A DNA stretch of 49,721 bases from an uncultured Lachnospiraceae bacterium (GCA_902788555.1 CADAKQ010000019.1:1-49721); one strand, 5' to 3'. Shown: positions 32,810 through 47,100, numbered from the stretch's first letter. Program-made: numbers and translations. The notes: generated from the sequence alone by a model not told the origin.

Positions 32810-33238
32810 TCATTGATAATTAAACAAATTGATGAGATAATCAACATCCCATTTATCCTCTCCGTCCTCATATTGATACGTCACCTTATAATTATCAATC
32901 TGATATGTAAATCCCGTAACAAGCTTAAGCTCGCTATCATAGGATGTTATTTCTATTACACCATCATTTTCTAAGATTTCACGAATCCTTTCTAAGCTTT
33001 CCTTTGATAAACCATGTCTTTTCCCCGGCTCATATACGGATTTCCCCTTAGCATAGTATTCTATATCAAGCATATTAAGCGCCAGCTTAACATTCTTAGC
33101 CTCCTTAAATGCTGTTCTTCCTCCATGCATTATTCTGAAATAATTAAACAGAATAACAAATACCGCTACCACTATAAGCACTATAAGTATAGCTATTTTT
33201 ATTCTTTTCCTTCTTATCTTCTTATATTCATTATCCAA
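32810..33238 (-). CDS. Unknown single-pass membrane protein in the pilus row
   Basis: The protein has about 142 residues and is not recognised. A basic start (EYKKIRRKRIK) precedes one membrane helix (about 14-34) and an outer domain of about 105 residues with AKNVKLALNMLDIEYYAKG, a Lys/Glu helix and a final beta segment (YKVTYQYEDGEDKWDVDY) that recalls the edge strands of small pilins. It lacks the G-F/M-T-L-x-E cleavage motif, so it is not a normal prepilin. Start choice: GGGG lies eight bases before a TTG at 33238; ATG and GTG codons three and four codons further upstream are too close to it. Position suggests a role in minor pilin assembly. Confidence 0.65.
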   Translation of the reverse strand: MDNEYKKIRRKRIKIAILIVLIVVAVFVILFNYFRIMHGGRTAFKEAKNVKLALNMLDIEYYAKGKSVYEPGKRHGLSKESLERIREILENDGVIEITSYDSELKLVTGFTYQIDNYKVTYQYEDGEDKWDVDYLINLFNYQ

Positions 33239-33259
33239 AACCATCACCCCTTGGGTATC

Positions 33260-33919
33260 TTATTCCTGCTTTATTCTGTTCCAATACGATGCATCCCTGA
33301 AATTATAACATTCTATATAATTAACGGTTGTATAATCTCCGTATTTTTCACTGTTTATGGTAAGAGTCATCCTTATAATATTTCCCGGATATTTTCCGTA
33401 ATCGGCATCCTCCGTATCAGTTATGTCTGCAAGCTTTTCAAACCTTAAATCCTTAATCTGATATCCCATATATGTTTTCCTGTCAAAGGTCCAGTTTGAA
33501 CCTTTATCCTCTGTAACCTTACCTGTCTCTTCATCCTCGGAAGCTATCGGATAATAATATATAAGCATATACCCCTTATCCTCTCCTGAAGCCTTTTGTG
33601 TAGTTATATAAATATGACTTCCTGCGTTATCATTAAGTTCAATCCTGTGTCCGCTGTCAGATATATAAATTGAGACATTACTGTCATCATGAACAGAGCC
33701 GTTTGTAAGTGCACCCTCTATTTCGCCTGCGAGCTTGGTATTTATTACGGATGAAACCTGCATACCGGTTTGAATACTCTTGGCCTGATAATAAACATTT
33801 ACCGTGTCTGAAATAACCTTTGAGGCTGCAACCATAAAAAGTCCGAGAAGTGCAAAGGTAACGATAAGCTCTATCAGCGTCATACCTGAATTATTCGCTT
33901 TTATATTCTTTTTTTTCAC
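33260..33919 (-). CDS. Minor pilin-like protein, PilW/PulJ type
   Basis: The protein has 219 residues from a GTG at 33919, preferred because GGGAG lies nine bases upstream; an in-frame ATG three codons earlier is directly adjacent to that site. The prepilin motif is cut after Gly12 (KANNSG, then MTLIELIVTFALLGLFMVAASKVI). The long helix continues into a larger beta-rich domain (KVTEDKGSNWTFDRKT, RMTLTINSEKYGDYTTV). Length and the MTLIE motif fit PilW or PulJ/GspJ minor pilins, which help form the pilus tip. It lies 34 bases or so after the PilV-like gene. Confidence 0.78.
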   Translation of the reverse strand: MKKKNIKANNSGMTLIELIVTFALLGLFMVAASKVISDTVNVYYQAKSIQTGMQVSSVINTKLAGEIEGALTNGSVHDDSNVSIYISDSGHRIELNDNAGSHIYITTQKASGEDKGYMLIYYYPIASEDEETGKVTEDKGSNWTFDRKTYMGYQIKDLRFEKLADITDTEDADYGKYPGNIIRMTLTINSEKYGDYTTVNYIECYNFRDASYWNRIKQE

Positions 33920-33962
33920 AGAGCTCATCTCCCTTCATAATAATCATTCATGGTTTTATTTA

Positions 33963-34352
33963 TCATTCATCCTTAAAAAACACCTTAAATATCGATAGTC
34001 CTGCTTCCTCACTGTAAAACCTCTTTAAATCGGCACTTAAAACTATTTGCACTTCTTTTGCCTGATTGGCATTCACATTTGTTTTTTCCGTGTCAAGCAG
34101 CAAGACCATTTTGGCTCCTTCTATATCGGTATAGGCAGCATCCGTCTGATACATCTGGCGATTTATGGTTGTACGATCACTCTGCATATCCACGCTTTTT
34201 TCTATCATCTCGCTTGATACACCTACGATATGAACCATACATTCAACCAAAACAATAACAAGTATGGTAAAACCTACCAAAACCTCTACCATAGTTGAAC
34301 CCTGATTATTTGATTTGAGCTTATTAATTTTTTTCTTAAAAGCCTTCTTCAT
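33963..34352 (-). CDS. Minor pilin-like protein, PilV/GspI type
   Basis: The 129-residue prepilin-like protein has a basic leader of 18 residues ending NNQG, then STMVEVLVGFTILVIVLVECM with Glu5 present. Mature Ser1 instead of Phe1 is unusual for a major pilin but occurs in minor ones. The phrase TMVEVLVGFTIL recalls PilV/GspI proteins (commonly LIEVLVA). The rest is short (about 90 residues) with RTTINRQMYQTDAAYTDIEGAKMVLLLDT. AGGGTGAT precedes the ATG. Its place between the PilX- and PilW-like genes matches a minor pilin set that primes assembly. Confidence 0.75.
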   Translation of the reverse strand: MKKAFKKKINKLKSNNQGSTMVEVLVGFTILVIVLVECMVHIVGVSSEMIEKSVDMQSDRTTINRQMYQTDAAYTDIEGAKMVLLLDTEKTNVNANQAKEVQIVLSADLKRFYSEEAGLSIFKVFFKDE

Positions 34353-34378
34353 ATTATCACCCTAAAGAATTTCCTTTA

Positions 34379-35089
34379 TCAATTAACTCTGGTCCATGTC
34401 CAGTTCTCATCTAAATTAATCCTGTTACCTGCCGGATTGAAGGCATCACTTGACATATTATTTTCAGACGTTCCTTCACCTGCATCCGAAAAATAATTTA
34501 CGCCCAATTCGTAATACGAGGTAATAGTACTTGTTTGTCCGCCCTTTGAAACGGTTACTTCAATCGTAAGAAGTGTCTCATCTTTTATCTCCGGATCATC
34601 ACATTCCCAATACATACAGACATATATATCATCTGCCATGGATGAATAGGAACTTGTATCTCCGCCTGTCATATTAATTTTGAAATATCTTAACGCATTT
34701 GCCTTAACATGACCTGCTGTAGTTTCGTCTCTGTAATACGGCCAATTACTTTGAAAAAGATTATATCTTACATAATACCACATATTGTATTCAGGTGCTC
34801 TGTATTTTGCCCCTGCCTTATTGTTTATTCCATCCAACAAAGCCTGCTTGGAATCAAATTGCGGCTTTGTAAGCTCGTCTCCTATCTCAAGACTTATTGA
34901 TTTTGCCAGCTCCTTAACCTGAGCCTGTGTTACCTTTCTTTCGTTAGACGTGAAAAGAGAATATGAAACCAAAAGTAAAGATAATGCAAAACTAATCACT
35001 ATAACACTGACAACAATTGCAACAATCATTGCCGAACCATGATTATCATTATATAGTTCTGATTTCTTTATCCTTTTTATCAGTTTCAT
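34379..35089 (-). CDS. Minor pilin-like protein, PilX/GspK type without Glu5
   Basis: The 236-residue protein has the prepilin-like leader MKLIKRIKKSELYNDNHG followed by SAMIVAIVVSVIVISFALSLLLV. Position 5 after the expected cleavage is Val, not Glu. PilX and GspK proteins also lack Glu5 and sit at the very tip, so this is probably their counterpart. The rest includes SNERKVTQAQVKELAKSISLEIGDEL and a domain of about 150 residues. It follows the giant pilin gene by 29 bases, with GAGGGAG before the ATG. Confidence 0.72.
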   Translation of the reverse strand: MKLIKRIKKSELYNDNHGSAMIVAIVVSVIVISFALSLLLVSYSLFTSNERKVTQAQVKELAKSISLEIGDELTKPQFDSKQALLDGINNKAGAKYRAPEYNMWYYVRYNLFQSNWPYYRDETTAGHVKANALRYFKINMTGGDTSSYSSMADDIYVCMYWECDDPEIKDETLLTIEVTVSKGGQTSTITSYYELGVNYFSDAGEGTSENNMSSDAFNPAGNRINLDENWTWTRVN

Positions 35090-35118
35090 ATTCTCCCTCG
35101 TCTATAATTCATTGGTTT

Positions 35119-38100
35119 TTATTCAGCTTCCGTATCCTCTTCCATCGTATTGTCTGAAGCACTGTTTTCTGTCGTGCTTCCGTCTGTGTCTGCTTCGGAC
35201 ATGGTTTCTGTTACAGACTCTGTTGTAATTTCTGTTTGTGTCTCAATATTTTCTTCAGTTGTGGTTTCTGTTACTTCCTCCGTTATTTCTTCGGTTGCAG
35301 TTTCCGTATGTCTCTCAGCAGATGCCTCTGTCGTACTCTCCGTTGTTGTCTCGGTTTTCTCTTCAGTCTTACTCTCAGAAGCAGTATCAGCTTTACCGTC
35401 ACTGTCACCATCATCTACACTGTCGTCTATGGTATCCGCTTCATCCGGTTCTTCGTCCGTATAAGCATCCGTTTCCGTTGCTATCTCCGGTTTAGCAAAA
35501 TCTATGCTTATATTAAGAAGCATATTAACAGTATTACTGTCAGGTGAATTTCCTACTACAAGCTCATTCATATTTAGCTCTTCAACCCTGCTTCCGATTC
35601 CCGATTTAACAAGATACCACTCATCCGACCACTCGGATATACTGTTTGCATCTGTAATCTTTGCAGCACTTATAACCACCGTATATTTAGACTGTTCATC
35701 AAAATAATCCGAAAGAACCGCAAGCTCGCTCTGATAGTATACATCTGTGCTGTCACTCGGATTCTCAACCTTAGTATCTATCATCGCATACTTTTCACAT
35801 ACAAGTGATGGTGTACTGTCCGAATTATCCAACACAAGTATACGATAAAGCATCGGACTGTCACTTCTTAGCACAGTCTTATAGTAACGGCTTGTAACTT
35901 CTCCGTTGTCGTCCGTCTTATTAAGACTTTCATCAACTGCAAATTCACTCTCGACACTTATGACCTCTTTAATATCTTCAACAGGCTCTCCTATTGCAAG
36001 ATCATTATCTATCGTTCCTTCCTTAACAAGCTCTGAATCTCTCAGCCAACTGCATATATCAGATGGAATATAGTAATAGTCATTATCACTGTTTATAAGT
36101 GCCTGAACCGTTATCTGCTTAGTGAAGTTAAAGGATTCTGCCTCAACATCATACTCAACATTACTTATGTCGTTAAACTTAATTATCTTGTTCACAATAT
36201 CAGGTAATATTATACTTACGTTTTCAGTATCATCAATCCTTATCTTTGCATCGAGTACGATATTTCCATAACTTGCTTCTGTTATATATCTTTCCGAATC
36301 AAACAATACTGTATAAGGTATGTCAATCGTATCACCGACAGCCACGCTTCCGTATCTTACGGTATATGGATCAAATGTATTATTATCGTATTTTGCATTT
36401 GAAAGCTCATTTACGTATTCTACATAGCTTATATTTTCCTGTGGCTTACAATTAAATCCGTATACCTCATATGTCGTTTTACCTTCATCCGGTATCAGAT
36501 AAATGTACTGAATCTGACCATCCTCTGCCGTAAGCTTAACCAGGTATCCGTCAGCATAATCGGCAGTTTTAAATCTCATAGTCCTTTGATTCATCTCAAT
36601 ATTATAAAGCGTACTGTCATACTGTGTGCTTCCCCAGCTTGAATCCTCCGGATTGTAGTAATACTTAGCTGCTTCATTATCCGTCACGGTAAGAGCAGGA
36701 CTGTCAATCTCAACCATCGGAATCTGAACCCAGAAGTAATTTACAGATGCATCATCAGGGTCTTCATCTGTCCACCATGAACTGATATTGTTTTCTGATG
36801 TTGCCCTGATTGCCACCTTCATCCACTTACCTGCATAATCAGATGGTACAAAGGTTCCGTCAGCCTTAAGCTCGTAGCTTGCCTGTGCCAGCTTGGAGCC
36901 TGTCATCTTAGCATCCTCGGACTTGGTTACGAGCGTAAGTAGTGCATCTGAATTCCAGTAATTTTCATCATCTGCATTTCCATCTCCCGAGAATTCTATC
37001 TGCTTGGCACTACCTGCTTTGGAAGCATCATCCTCATCCTGAAGAAGCTTTCCTTTTTCATCATATATGGCAATTGCTATGTTATATTTACCGGACTCAT
37101 TTGTATAATTTGAGTCTGTATATTCCAAAACAATTCCATCGTTATTTATCTCAGATACCGAAAGACTTCCCTCTGTGATGTTGGAGGTCATATTGGTTAT
37201 ATCCGGAACAGCAAGTCTTATCGGAAGCTCCAGCTTGGCAGCCGTACTGTTATCTCCATCCATATAATTTTCCGCTTCTGTTCTTGCAATAGCCTTAATT
37301 GTAATATTAAGCTTATCTCCTCCGTTGAAGTCTGATAAGTCTATAATAGCCTTATGTCTTCCTCTGAGATTGATATAATCTTCATCATATGAGCTTGTTT
37401 TGTCATTGGATAAATCTACGACCTTACCATTTGAGGTTAAGCTTTCCAAATCAAGACCGATAGTATCACCCAAATCTATTGCATTTGTATCTGTAATATA
37501 ATAGTAATGCGGCTTGGTTATAATATCCGGATTACCCGGCTCTTCAACCGAAACAGTTATAAGATATCCGCCTAAATCGCTAATCTCACTTGCTCCTGTT
37601 ATCGGTGCCCAGATTACATCATACAAAAGTCCGCTCTTATTGAACTTATTGTGTCCTGAAGCATCAGCGCTTGAGTGAAGTGAAACACTCGGCTGTGATA
37701 ACTGCGACAGCTTAAGCTTACTCTTGAACTCTTTTGATGATGAGCTCGGAAGAATTACCGATCTTCCGTTTTCATCTACGGTTCCTATTCTGTTTACGGT
37801 AAGAACATAACGGTTATAATTCCAGTTATCCTCTGTGTCAACAAAGGTTATACTGTTTCCATCTGTCACCTGCGGAGTTGTAAGCGCAACCTCTTCTCCT
37901 GCTATGGTCTTACCTATAAGCATAACCGAATACGAAGCAGCATCATACTTATAATCCGCTTTATTCACATCCCATGTAAAGGTATATGATGCATGACCTC
38001 TTTCATCCATGCCTGTTGTATAAGACGATTCTATATCAGGTCTCGGCTGAATAAACTGGTCTCTTCTTTTAAGTACAAAGGTAAGATGTTCATCATAAAA

Positions 38101-41100
38101 TGCCTGTATCTCATCTTCGGTTATTTCTGTTCCCGTATAAGGTATTCCGAGATTATACGTATATGTTGTAGCTGTTGTATTGTCTACATTTGCTCTTGTA
38201 GGATATTTATTGGTATCATCCGTAAATGTATATCCGAACGTTTCATCCTCATAAAGCTTCTGCCATTCAAAGAAAAATCTTACATTGGCATACTTTGTAC
38301 CGTTGCTGGTCCATTTTCCTATAATCTCATGCTTGTATGGCATATATTCAATCTGCATACTTGCCACATTATAAAGATTTTTCCAGGTATTATTTATACT
38401 TCTGTTTTCTCTTAAATCCTTAGCAAGATAGTATCCGTAACCATCTGATGCTTCATTACTCTTTTCATCATAAGGATAATATGTCATTCTGTTTACATTA
38501 TATAATCCCTTTGTTTCTCCCTCCGCTACACTTTTATCATCAAGTGCAAGAGATGTCGAATAATATACATCATAGGTTCCGTCCTGATTATCATATATTA
38601 CATAACCCGGCTTAAGTCTTCCAGTACCTTCATCATATATACTCTGAGGACCCTCTTCCGTATCTGAAGCCTTGATACCTTCTTCATTGAAGTAGTCAGG
38701 ATCCACTATAGCCTTAATGTCATCAAGTGAGGTGATTGTAATATCATCCTCTACATCATGACCTACATACATGATATGACTCTGTGTAGCATAGATATAT
38801 GAGCGTACCTCAAATTCTCTTCCGACTATATCTGAAGGAAGTCCCGAAAGTGAAACCGTAAAGTTTGCATTAGCACCACCTTCTTTGGATGCCGTATGAA
38901 TATTACCATGGTCATAGGCTATATCTACACCAAGCTCTTCATCATAAGAAACGATATCGGCTATCGTATAAACATCAAGATTGTTTGCAGTCAACTCAAC
39001 ATTGTAAGTCATAGCATCATTGGTATTACCATAGAAGCCCTTAAAGTTTGTTGTAATGACATAAATATCATTATTATTTGCATTCTTTCTGTAATGCTGC
39101 GAGCTACCCATCAACGCACCTGAAAGATAACTGTACATAGAGTTAATATATATCTTTTTAGCTTCCTCTGTCTTAGGCTGTGCATAAGCTACCATTCTGT
39201 AATTACCGTAAACCGATGCATTTGTAACGGTAAACGGCTCACTGTACGCTCTTTCCTTTGACATATCTATTGTAATTTTAGTTGCACCGTCAAATATATT
39301 TCCGCTTTCTACAACTATTTCCATAACATCCTGATAATCAGGAACATCAATGAAGTCATCAAAGTTATCTATCACAACAACAGCCTTATTGCCTTCTATA
39401 AATTCCAAATGATATTCAGGCATCGGAAGAGCAAGTCTTCCGTTTTCAACGAGTTCAACATAATCCGAATCATTTTTACTCTCATCCGCATCACCCTCGT
39501 GAAGCTTATGATATGCACTTTCTGCTTTAACATAAAAATGTATCTTAAAGTTTCCTGTTCCGCCATTTTCAAGGAACTTATCATAAAGCTTTTTAAAATC
39601 ATAATCCTGATATAACTCATTGTCGGTTGTTACAACATTTTCTATATCCTCTGATGTATAGATAATATCTCCGTTTTCATTCTCAAGACTGTAATGAGTC
39701 ATATAACCTACGGCATTAATGACAGGATACCACTTAATTCTGTATTTACCCTTACTGTTGTTTGTATCAAGCCAGAATCTGGTTGTTATATCAAGCTTAA
39801 TATCAGGATTGTAGGTCTTGCTGTAAAGGAATTCCTCATACTTAGGATCCAGCTCCTTGAACACTCCTACTCTTGTATTATAATCCCATGTTCCGTCAGG
39901 TAAGTCACAGGCATCATCATACGGTGTCTTGTCATTGAAGTAAATTCCTGCCCATGGGTCATTATTCTCAAGCACAATTGAATATTCATCCGTCTTTTCA
40001 TCTGCTACAAAGCTTGGATAAATCTTTATACTTCCATCTGTACCATCTTCCTTGGAAAGCTTTGTATATACACTTGAAAGGAAGGTCATAAAGTAACCCG
40101 ATGAATTATCATAAGGAATAAGCATTATCTCATCATTATTCTTTTCCTTCCATCTGAAACCGCTTATATTTATCCAGGTTCTTCCTTTTTCAATACATCT
40201 AAAGTATAACTCGGCAGTTACAACCTTTGATGTACATTCAGCCGGAACCTCGACACCTACAAGATGGAACTGACTCTGTTCAGCCGCTGTTATAGTATTT
40301 GGTTCTTCCTCTGTTCCGTCATAGTACTTATTGCCGTTTTCATCCGTAAACACAGCATAATATGCATATGGGTCCTTTTTATCGGTCGGTCTTCCGTTTT
40401 GTGTGTCGGTAATAAAATACAGCTTATCAAGCCCCTCTGAATTTTCACCGTAGGTTATATCAAAGGTGCATTTCTCAAATGTATTTACAGGAAGATTTTT
40501 TGACCATCTTGATGTATCGGTAGCACTGCTGAATGCTGTATAATCCCACAAATAAGCTTCATAATTATCATAAAGAACCTTAGTATTTGAATTGTCCGGA
40601 TTATAAGGAACATCCGAATAGCTAAAGTCCATATAAGTATTCGTCTTTTCACCATAATATTTATTGGCAGACTTAAAATATGATATAGCCTCAGTGTTAT
40701 CTACAGGCACATATCCAAAGCCAAAGAATCTGCTTGCCTGGATATCTCCGCCATCCTTATTTGTAAAGGTAGTATGAAGAACAGCTTTTGCTACTGTCTT
40801 ACCTGCATAATCACCAAAGCTTATTTTGGTAAGTCCGTCATCAAGTATGTTGCAGTTTTTAACCTCAACATATTCATCGCCATTGGTTATGGTTGTTAAT
40901 TCATTTCCATCGCTATCATAAAGTGTACACTCATACTTATAATAACGGAAATTGGATGAATTATCGTTATAATCGCTGAAATAAACAACAAGCGAATCAA
41001 TACCATTTGAATTTTCATCATATTTAAAGTCAAAGCTTATATTGGTAGTTCTGTTTCCCTGATAAATAAATCTATTTGATATAGCAGGAGGCTCATATAA

Positions 41101-44100
41101 TGATTTAACGGTATTGGTGTACTCTTCTCTTATCAGATTACCTGAAGCTATCGATGCATATACTCCATACTGTTTAATCGAAGTATCATCCATATCCTTA
41201 GTAATGTAATAATTGTTTCGTGTATTATTTTTATTGCCATAGGTATTAGCAAACGGAACGAACTCAAAAAGTACGTTTGTATTATTTCTTGATAAAACCT
41301 CGCTTCCGCTGGCATCAAAACAATCCTTTGCGTTTATTCCATTATATGAAAGCATGAAAATTTTGCCGTTTGCATAATTTCTGCAGTTGGTATATGAACC
41401 ACCTTGGAAGGAAAAACCTGCCGAATCACTAAGCTCATTTCCTGCATCCGTAACACCTGCCGTATCCTCAGAATCATTTGAACCATCAGCATATCTTATT
41501 CTTGTATCCTTATCACTAAGTCGGCCTATAACACCTGTATTTACACAATCTATAAATCTGAGTGCGGCTCCGTTTAAGCCACCAAATTCTGATATATATC
41601 CGGTTCCTCTGGTGTTATAAGTGACAACATTTCCATGATTAAAGCAACCGACAAATACAATATCCGTAGGAATGTGCATTGCATACTGTATGAAACCTGA
41701 AGCACTTGTATGAAGGCTTCTTACCTCTCCATAGTTGATACAGTCTTCAAATCTTATACCGCTATAGGCTAAAAGTCCTATCATACCTCCGGCTCTGTTA
41801 TAGCTCAAAACATAACCATGATTTGTGGAATCAGATATACTCAAATCAGTAACATCTCTTTGGTCTATAAATCCTGCAATACCGCCCACACAAGGGTTAG
41901 TCTTGTAAATACATGAAACATCAGCGTAGTTATCAAGATACTTTAAGTCCTTTGATGAGCTGTAGGTTCCGACTATACCGCCGTTACCACGGTCATTATC
42001 CGTACTTCTTGCTTTAATCTCCCAGTCTTCTCCGGTTGTAATATGTTCATCCTCTGTTCCCTCGATAATCGAATCCTTAAGTGAATATCCGACTATACCT
42101 CCCGATATGGACGTAAATGAATATATTCTTACAGGCTCGGTTGACTTAGCATAATTATCACATTCCTTTACTCTTCCATAATTAGAGCCTGCTATACCAC
42201 CGATATAAGCATAAGACTGCTTATCATACGCTTCTGTTATGATGTCTACTCCGTAATTTCTGCCAAACGCTGATACTCCGTAATTTCTCTTCTCTGTTTT
42301 TGTATCAGTTGTAAAAGTGCCGTCCTCATTTTCCTGTTTTCCGGCATATATTTTCGTTACACGGCTTTGATTTACATCGCCATTTTCATCAGTACTTACG
42401 CCATCTCCATCATTTCTTACGCCGATATAACAATGTCTTATATCTGCACCATATCCGTTATTTCCGGCTATTCCTCCTATTCTGGCAATACCGGCACCTG
42501 ATCCTTCCGCAAATACTTTACCATCAAAGGTGCAGCTTTCTATAACAGCCTGATAGGTTGAAGCATCATATTTATCAAATCCCGCATCAGAAGCATCCTT
42601 GCTTGTCAAATATCCGTTTATTCCGACTATTCCGCCATATCCGACGGCATCTCCGCCAAGATCACCGATTATATTTCCATTTATTCCGATGTTGGCTATT
42701 CTGTTATAGTTTATACCTGCAACACCGCCCATAATCGCAACTGTTGCCGAATTAGGCATAAATCCTACCTCAGCTTCTATAACCGTTGTAGGAAGCGAAT
42801 TTGAATCGAGTACATCGCCTTCTATTTTTCCTAAATTAGAGCCTGCAATGCCTCCCACATAACTAAAGTCCGTATAGGTTTTTGCAGTACAGGAATCGAT
42901 AGCCTTGTTATCCTCTGTGAATGCAGCAAATCTGATAATGCCCTTTTCTTCATTTATACCCGTTACAACACCTATATGACTTGCACCGCTTGTCGTATAA
43001 TTATATACATTAACCTTGTTTAATTTAATGTATTCTATATGTCCGTTATTTATGGCAGATATTCCACCCACTGCATTCTTTGATGCAAAATCTAAAGATG
43101 CCGCTCCATCCTTTGGTTCAACACTGCAATAGGAAATAACACCTGTATCATTGTTTATGGCAGATATACCTCCGCACATACCTGACGCAGCCTTCACTTC
43201 AGCATAGTTATTGCATTTTGTTATTGTACTGCTGTTAATTGATGTTATGCCTCCTGCATTGCCTGAGTTTGCAGCAGTTACCACTTCATAGTTATCACAA
43301 TAAGCAATGACATTGTCCGAGGCATTATCTCCGACTATTCCGCCTGCTGTACCTAAGGTTGCGGTTACCAAAGCATTATTGGTAAAACCGGCTATAACAA
43401 TGTCAGAATTATCACTGTCATTTTTTCCTATTACACCACCTACAGAATACAAGCCTTCTATAGTACCCTTAATCTTTATCCGGTCATCGTAAGAATCCTT
43501 ACTGAAGTCTATATTATCCGGAAGGGCAGAATTAACTATTGTTCCGTTTCCGTCATTTACAGCGGCAACGGCACCTGCATAATTACCCTTCGATGAAACA
43601 GTTATATCTATATCCTTATCAAGCACTATTTTTCCTGCATTGTATGCAGCTATTCCGGCAGCCGTTCCGTCCTTTGTAACCGCTCCTGTTTTTTCATCAA
43701 TTACATCCTTACCGGACACAAGTAAAACTAATTTATCGATATTACTGCCTGTTATCTCTCCAAAATTTTCAGCAGCTATACCGGAAACAACATTACGTCC
43801 GCTCACGGTAATATCCGATGCGGAGCAGTTTTCGATTCGACCCGAAAGCTTGTTAAGTCCGCATATACCTCCGACATAGTCTTCCACGCTCGAGCCAAAC
43901 GAATTAGCCTTACAATTAATTATAAGCCCTTCATTAATCTCGGAAATTCCACCTGTATATGTACCGCTTGTAGTTACAGTACCCGATGAAGCATTTGAGC
44001 AGTTATCAATAGTCATATTGCGGCTGACCTTTCCGACTATACCTCCCGCATAAGAGTATGTATAATTTATGCTTCTTTCAGCATAATCAGTATTTCTGCC

Positions 44101-47100
44101 ATTTTGCTCATTATATTCCACGGCTTCGTCAGCTATTATCGGTGTTGTATTTTCAACATCACGTACATAAACCTTTGTATTTCCGTCGTTATATCCAAAT
44201 ACACCGCCTATATATATGTCTGCCTCAATTCTTCCGAGTGAGTTCTTTGTTGTGTTGTTGTCCGTACCGCTTATACTCATAACAGCCTCGGAAGCAGTTA
44301 AATTACCGATTGAGCCGTTATATATATTATTTAAAATATCTGCTTTTTCAACAAGCTTCTGATTGTCGGTTGAAGTTCCTGCGTCAGAGGTGTTAAATGC
44401 ATCTACTATCTTCTTTTGAATTACATAAGATACATCCAATCCCTCCTCGTCATTGTAGCTTAAGGAATCCGTATCGGTAATCATATTATATCCGACAAAG
44501 CCTCCGACAAATGCTTTACCGTATATAGTTCCCAGGAAGTTATCCGTCTTAAATACCGTAGGAATATTTCCGGTAATGTCGGTATTAATAATATTGCCGC
44601 CAACACTTCCGCCGACAAAGTACTCACCTATTACTTCGTTCGGCTTTGAAACTATGGTTCTTGCGTTACCGTTATCATCCACTAAAAGTCTCATGGATGA
44701 ATTAAAGCCTGCATATCCACCCACAAAAGCACTGTTTTCTTCATCTCCAAGGATGTATCCGCCCGCAAGCTCATAATCTTCAACAATGGCATCTACATCA
44801 TTGTAACCAACTATACCTCCGACATAGTTTTTACCCGATATATAACATACTGCAGAAATTCTTCTGTCATTTTCCTGTTTATTGTCAGCGCTTATTACAA
44901 AATCTCCGTTTGCAGACATTTCTCTTTTGGTATTGCCTATTACACCATTGTTGTATCCTGCTATACCACCGGTATAATCTCCTGATGAGTATGTTGACTG
45001 GAAGAAGCCGTCAACACTCGTGCTTTCAACCTCACTGTTACAGTTGAAAATCCATCCGCTGTTATAGCCCGAGATACCTCCGGCATATTTGCCGGTTGCA
45101 AAAATAACTCCCTTATTTACCCAGTTTTCTATCTTATTGTCTTCATTTCTTTCTGTATCAGGTATAACAATTACATCCGTAGCTTCAAGGATTTCATTTG
45201 TATATTTTCCCTCCGGCTGATAATTCTTTGCCAAAGCTTCCTTTTTAAGCTTCTCACTGTCAACATCAGCATTACATCCCGTTATACCACCTACATATTC
45301 ACAGCCTACTATATTTGCTTCATTTATTCCGTTGATATTTTCATTACCACCCTTGATACCACTTGTCGGTCCCTGATTAAATCCGACTATACCTCCGACA
45401 TATCTGTAACCGAATACATATCCCTGCTTGCCCTTATCCGCTTTAGTGGTACAGCTTTGAATAGTACTGTAATAGTTATATCCGACAATACCTCCGACAT
45501 ACACACCGTTAAGCTTTGCAGAAAGTACATTTGCAGCATTGTCTATACTGTCATCAAGCAGTGAATTCAAATCGCTGTCCGAATAAACAGGAGAGCTTGT
45601 GCAGTTTCTGATGGTTATAAGCTCCTGTATATTATCTCCGGTGTGATTGTTTGCATAAACATTTGCTGTATATCCGGTTATACCGCCGATGTATTTTGCC
45701 TTTGTCGGATCGGTACTTTCTTTAACGGTAACAATACCGTTTTTATCAACCTCACTGTTTGAGGCAAGAACCGCACCCTTATTGGTACACTCATCTATTA
45801 TTATCTTAATTGCCTTAGTCTTTGAGGTTCTGACCTCACCAATTATTCCTCCTACATATTTGTCTCCCGAAACTTTTGCATAATTGGTAAGATCACTTAA
45901 AACTATATCTTTAAAATCATTATCTTCAGCCTCATCTTCACTTACACCCTGAAGATATCCTACAATACCTCCGACATGCTCTTTTCCGAGTATTGAGCTT
46001 GCATTTTCCGTATTGATACCTGAGTTTAATACAGTAAGATTTTTTAATATTCCGGTTTGCTCATCATTTGCAAGAACACCCGCAACATTGACACCACAAA
46101 AAGCACCAACCTTATCGCTGCTGCTGGTAACCCGGATATTATCAAGCTTAGCTGTCTTTATAAGACCATAGTTTTTGTTGAACAATCCGACCGGTTTTTC
46201 TATGTCATTTAAATTTTTATATCCGTAAAGTCCGCTTAAGCTGTTAAAGCTTTCGGTAATTTTAAGACCTTTAACCGTATAATCATTTCCGATAAATTTA
46301 TCGTATATACGAAGCTTTCCAAATGATGCAAAGCTTCTGTCCGTCACTATATTTATATTACCGGTTTTATAGGTACCGTCAGGGAGCTTGATATTTGAAG
46401 CATTTGAAGAATAGTAATTATCTCCCTCAACAAATTTTTCCCAATCAATATCCTTTATAAGTGCAAATGTACAAAAAGCAGTACCACTGTCGGTATTCTT
46501 GTATTTTGCCAGATCGGACTCCTTCATATCCTCAATGTATCTAATATTGTAAAGGTGTCTCGCATTCTTAACCGTATAATTAAAATGATCAACCTCTCCC
46601 AGACTGTCATCTGTTTCAACACCTGCGGTTTCATTTGCAAAATACACATCAGATACATTACTCTGCTTAACAGATGTTGCCTTATACTTTGAGCTGTATC
46701 CCTGTACAGTACAGTATATTTCTTCTGAACTAAGTCCAAATCTATGGAAGCTCAGGGTTTTTGTAAACTTTACCGAACCTGATTTTATACTTGCGGCATT
46801 GTCAAGCTTAGAAAAATCCTCATTGTAAAGATATGTGGTAGCCTGAGCATCGACAGCATCGAGTACCACTCTAACCTGATTATCCTTATCAATATATGCA
46901 AGAATATCAAATTTGCCAAGCTCCTGTGACGAAGCATTTCCTGCATTGTCATAATTATAACGTATTACCGAGCAAGGCACGGTTTCCCTGTTTTCATAAT
47001 TTTTCAAAGGATAGGCAGAGGTATCAAGCGTTATATCTAAAACCTTCTTCTTTGTTTCATTATCAAAAACAGATATATTATAAGTAAGCTCATTTGTAGC

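Noticed and set aside
24071-35089. Interpretation of the pilus block as a type II secretion system
   Set aside because: A PilT-type retraction ATPase, PilM/PilN/PilO-type proteins and several pilins in a Gram-positive setting without secretin fit a type IV pilus.
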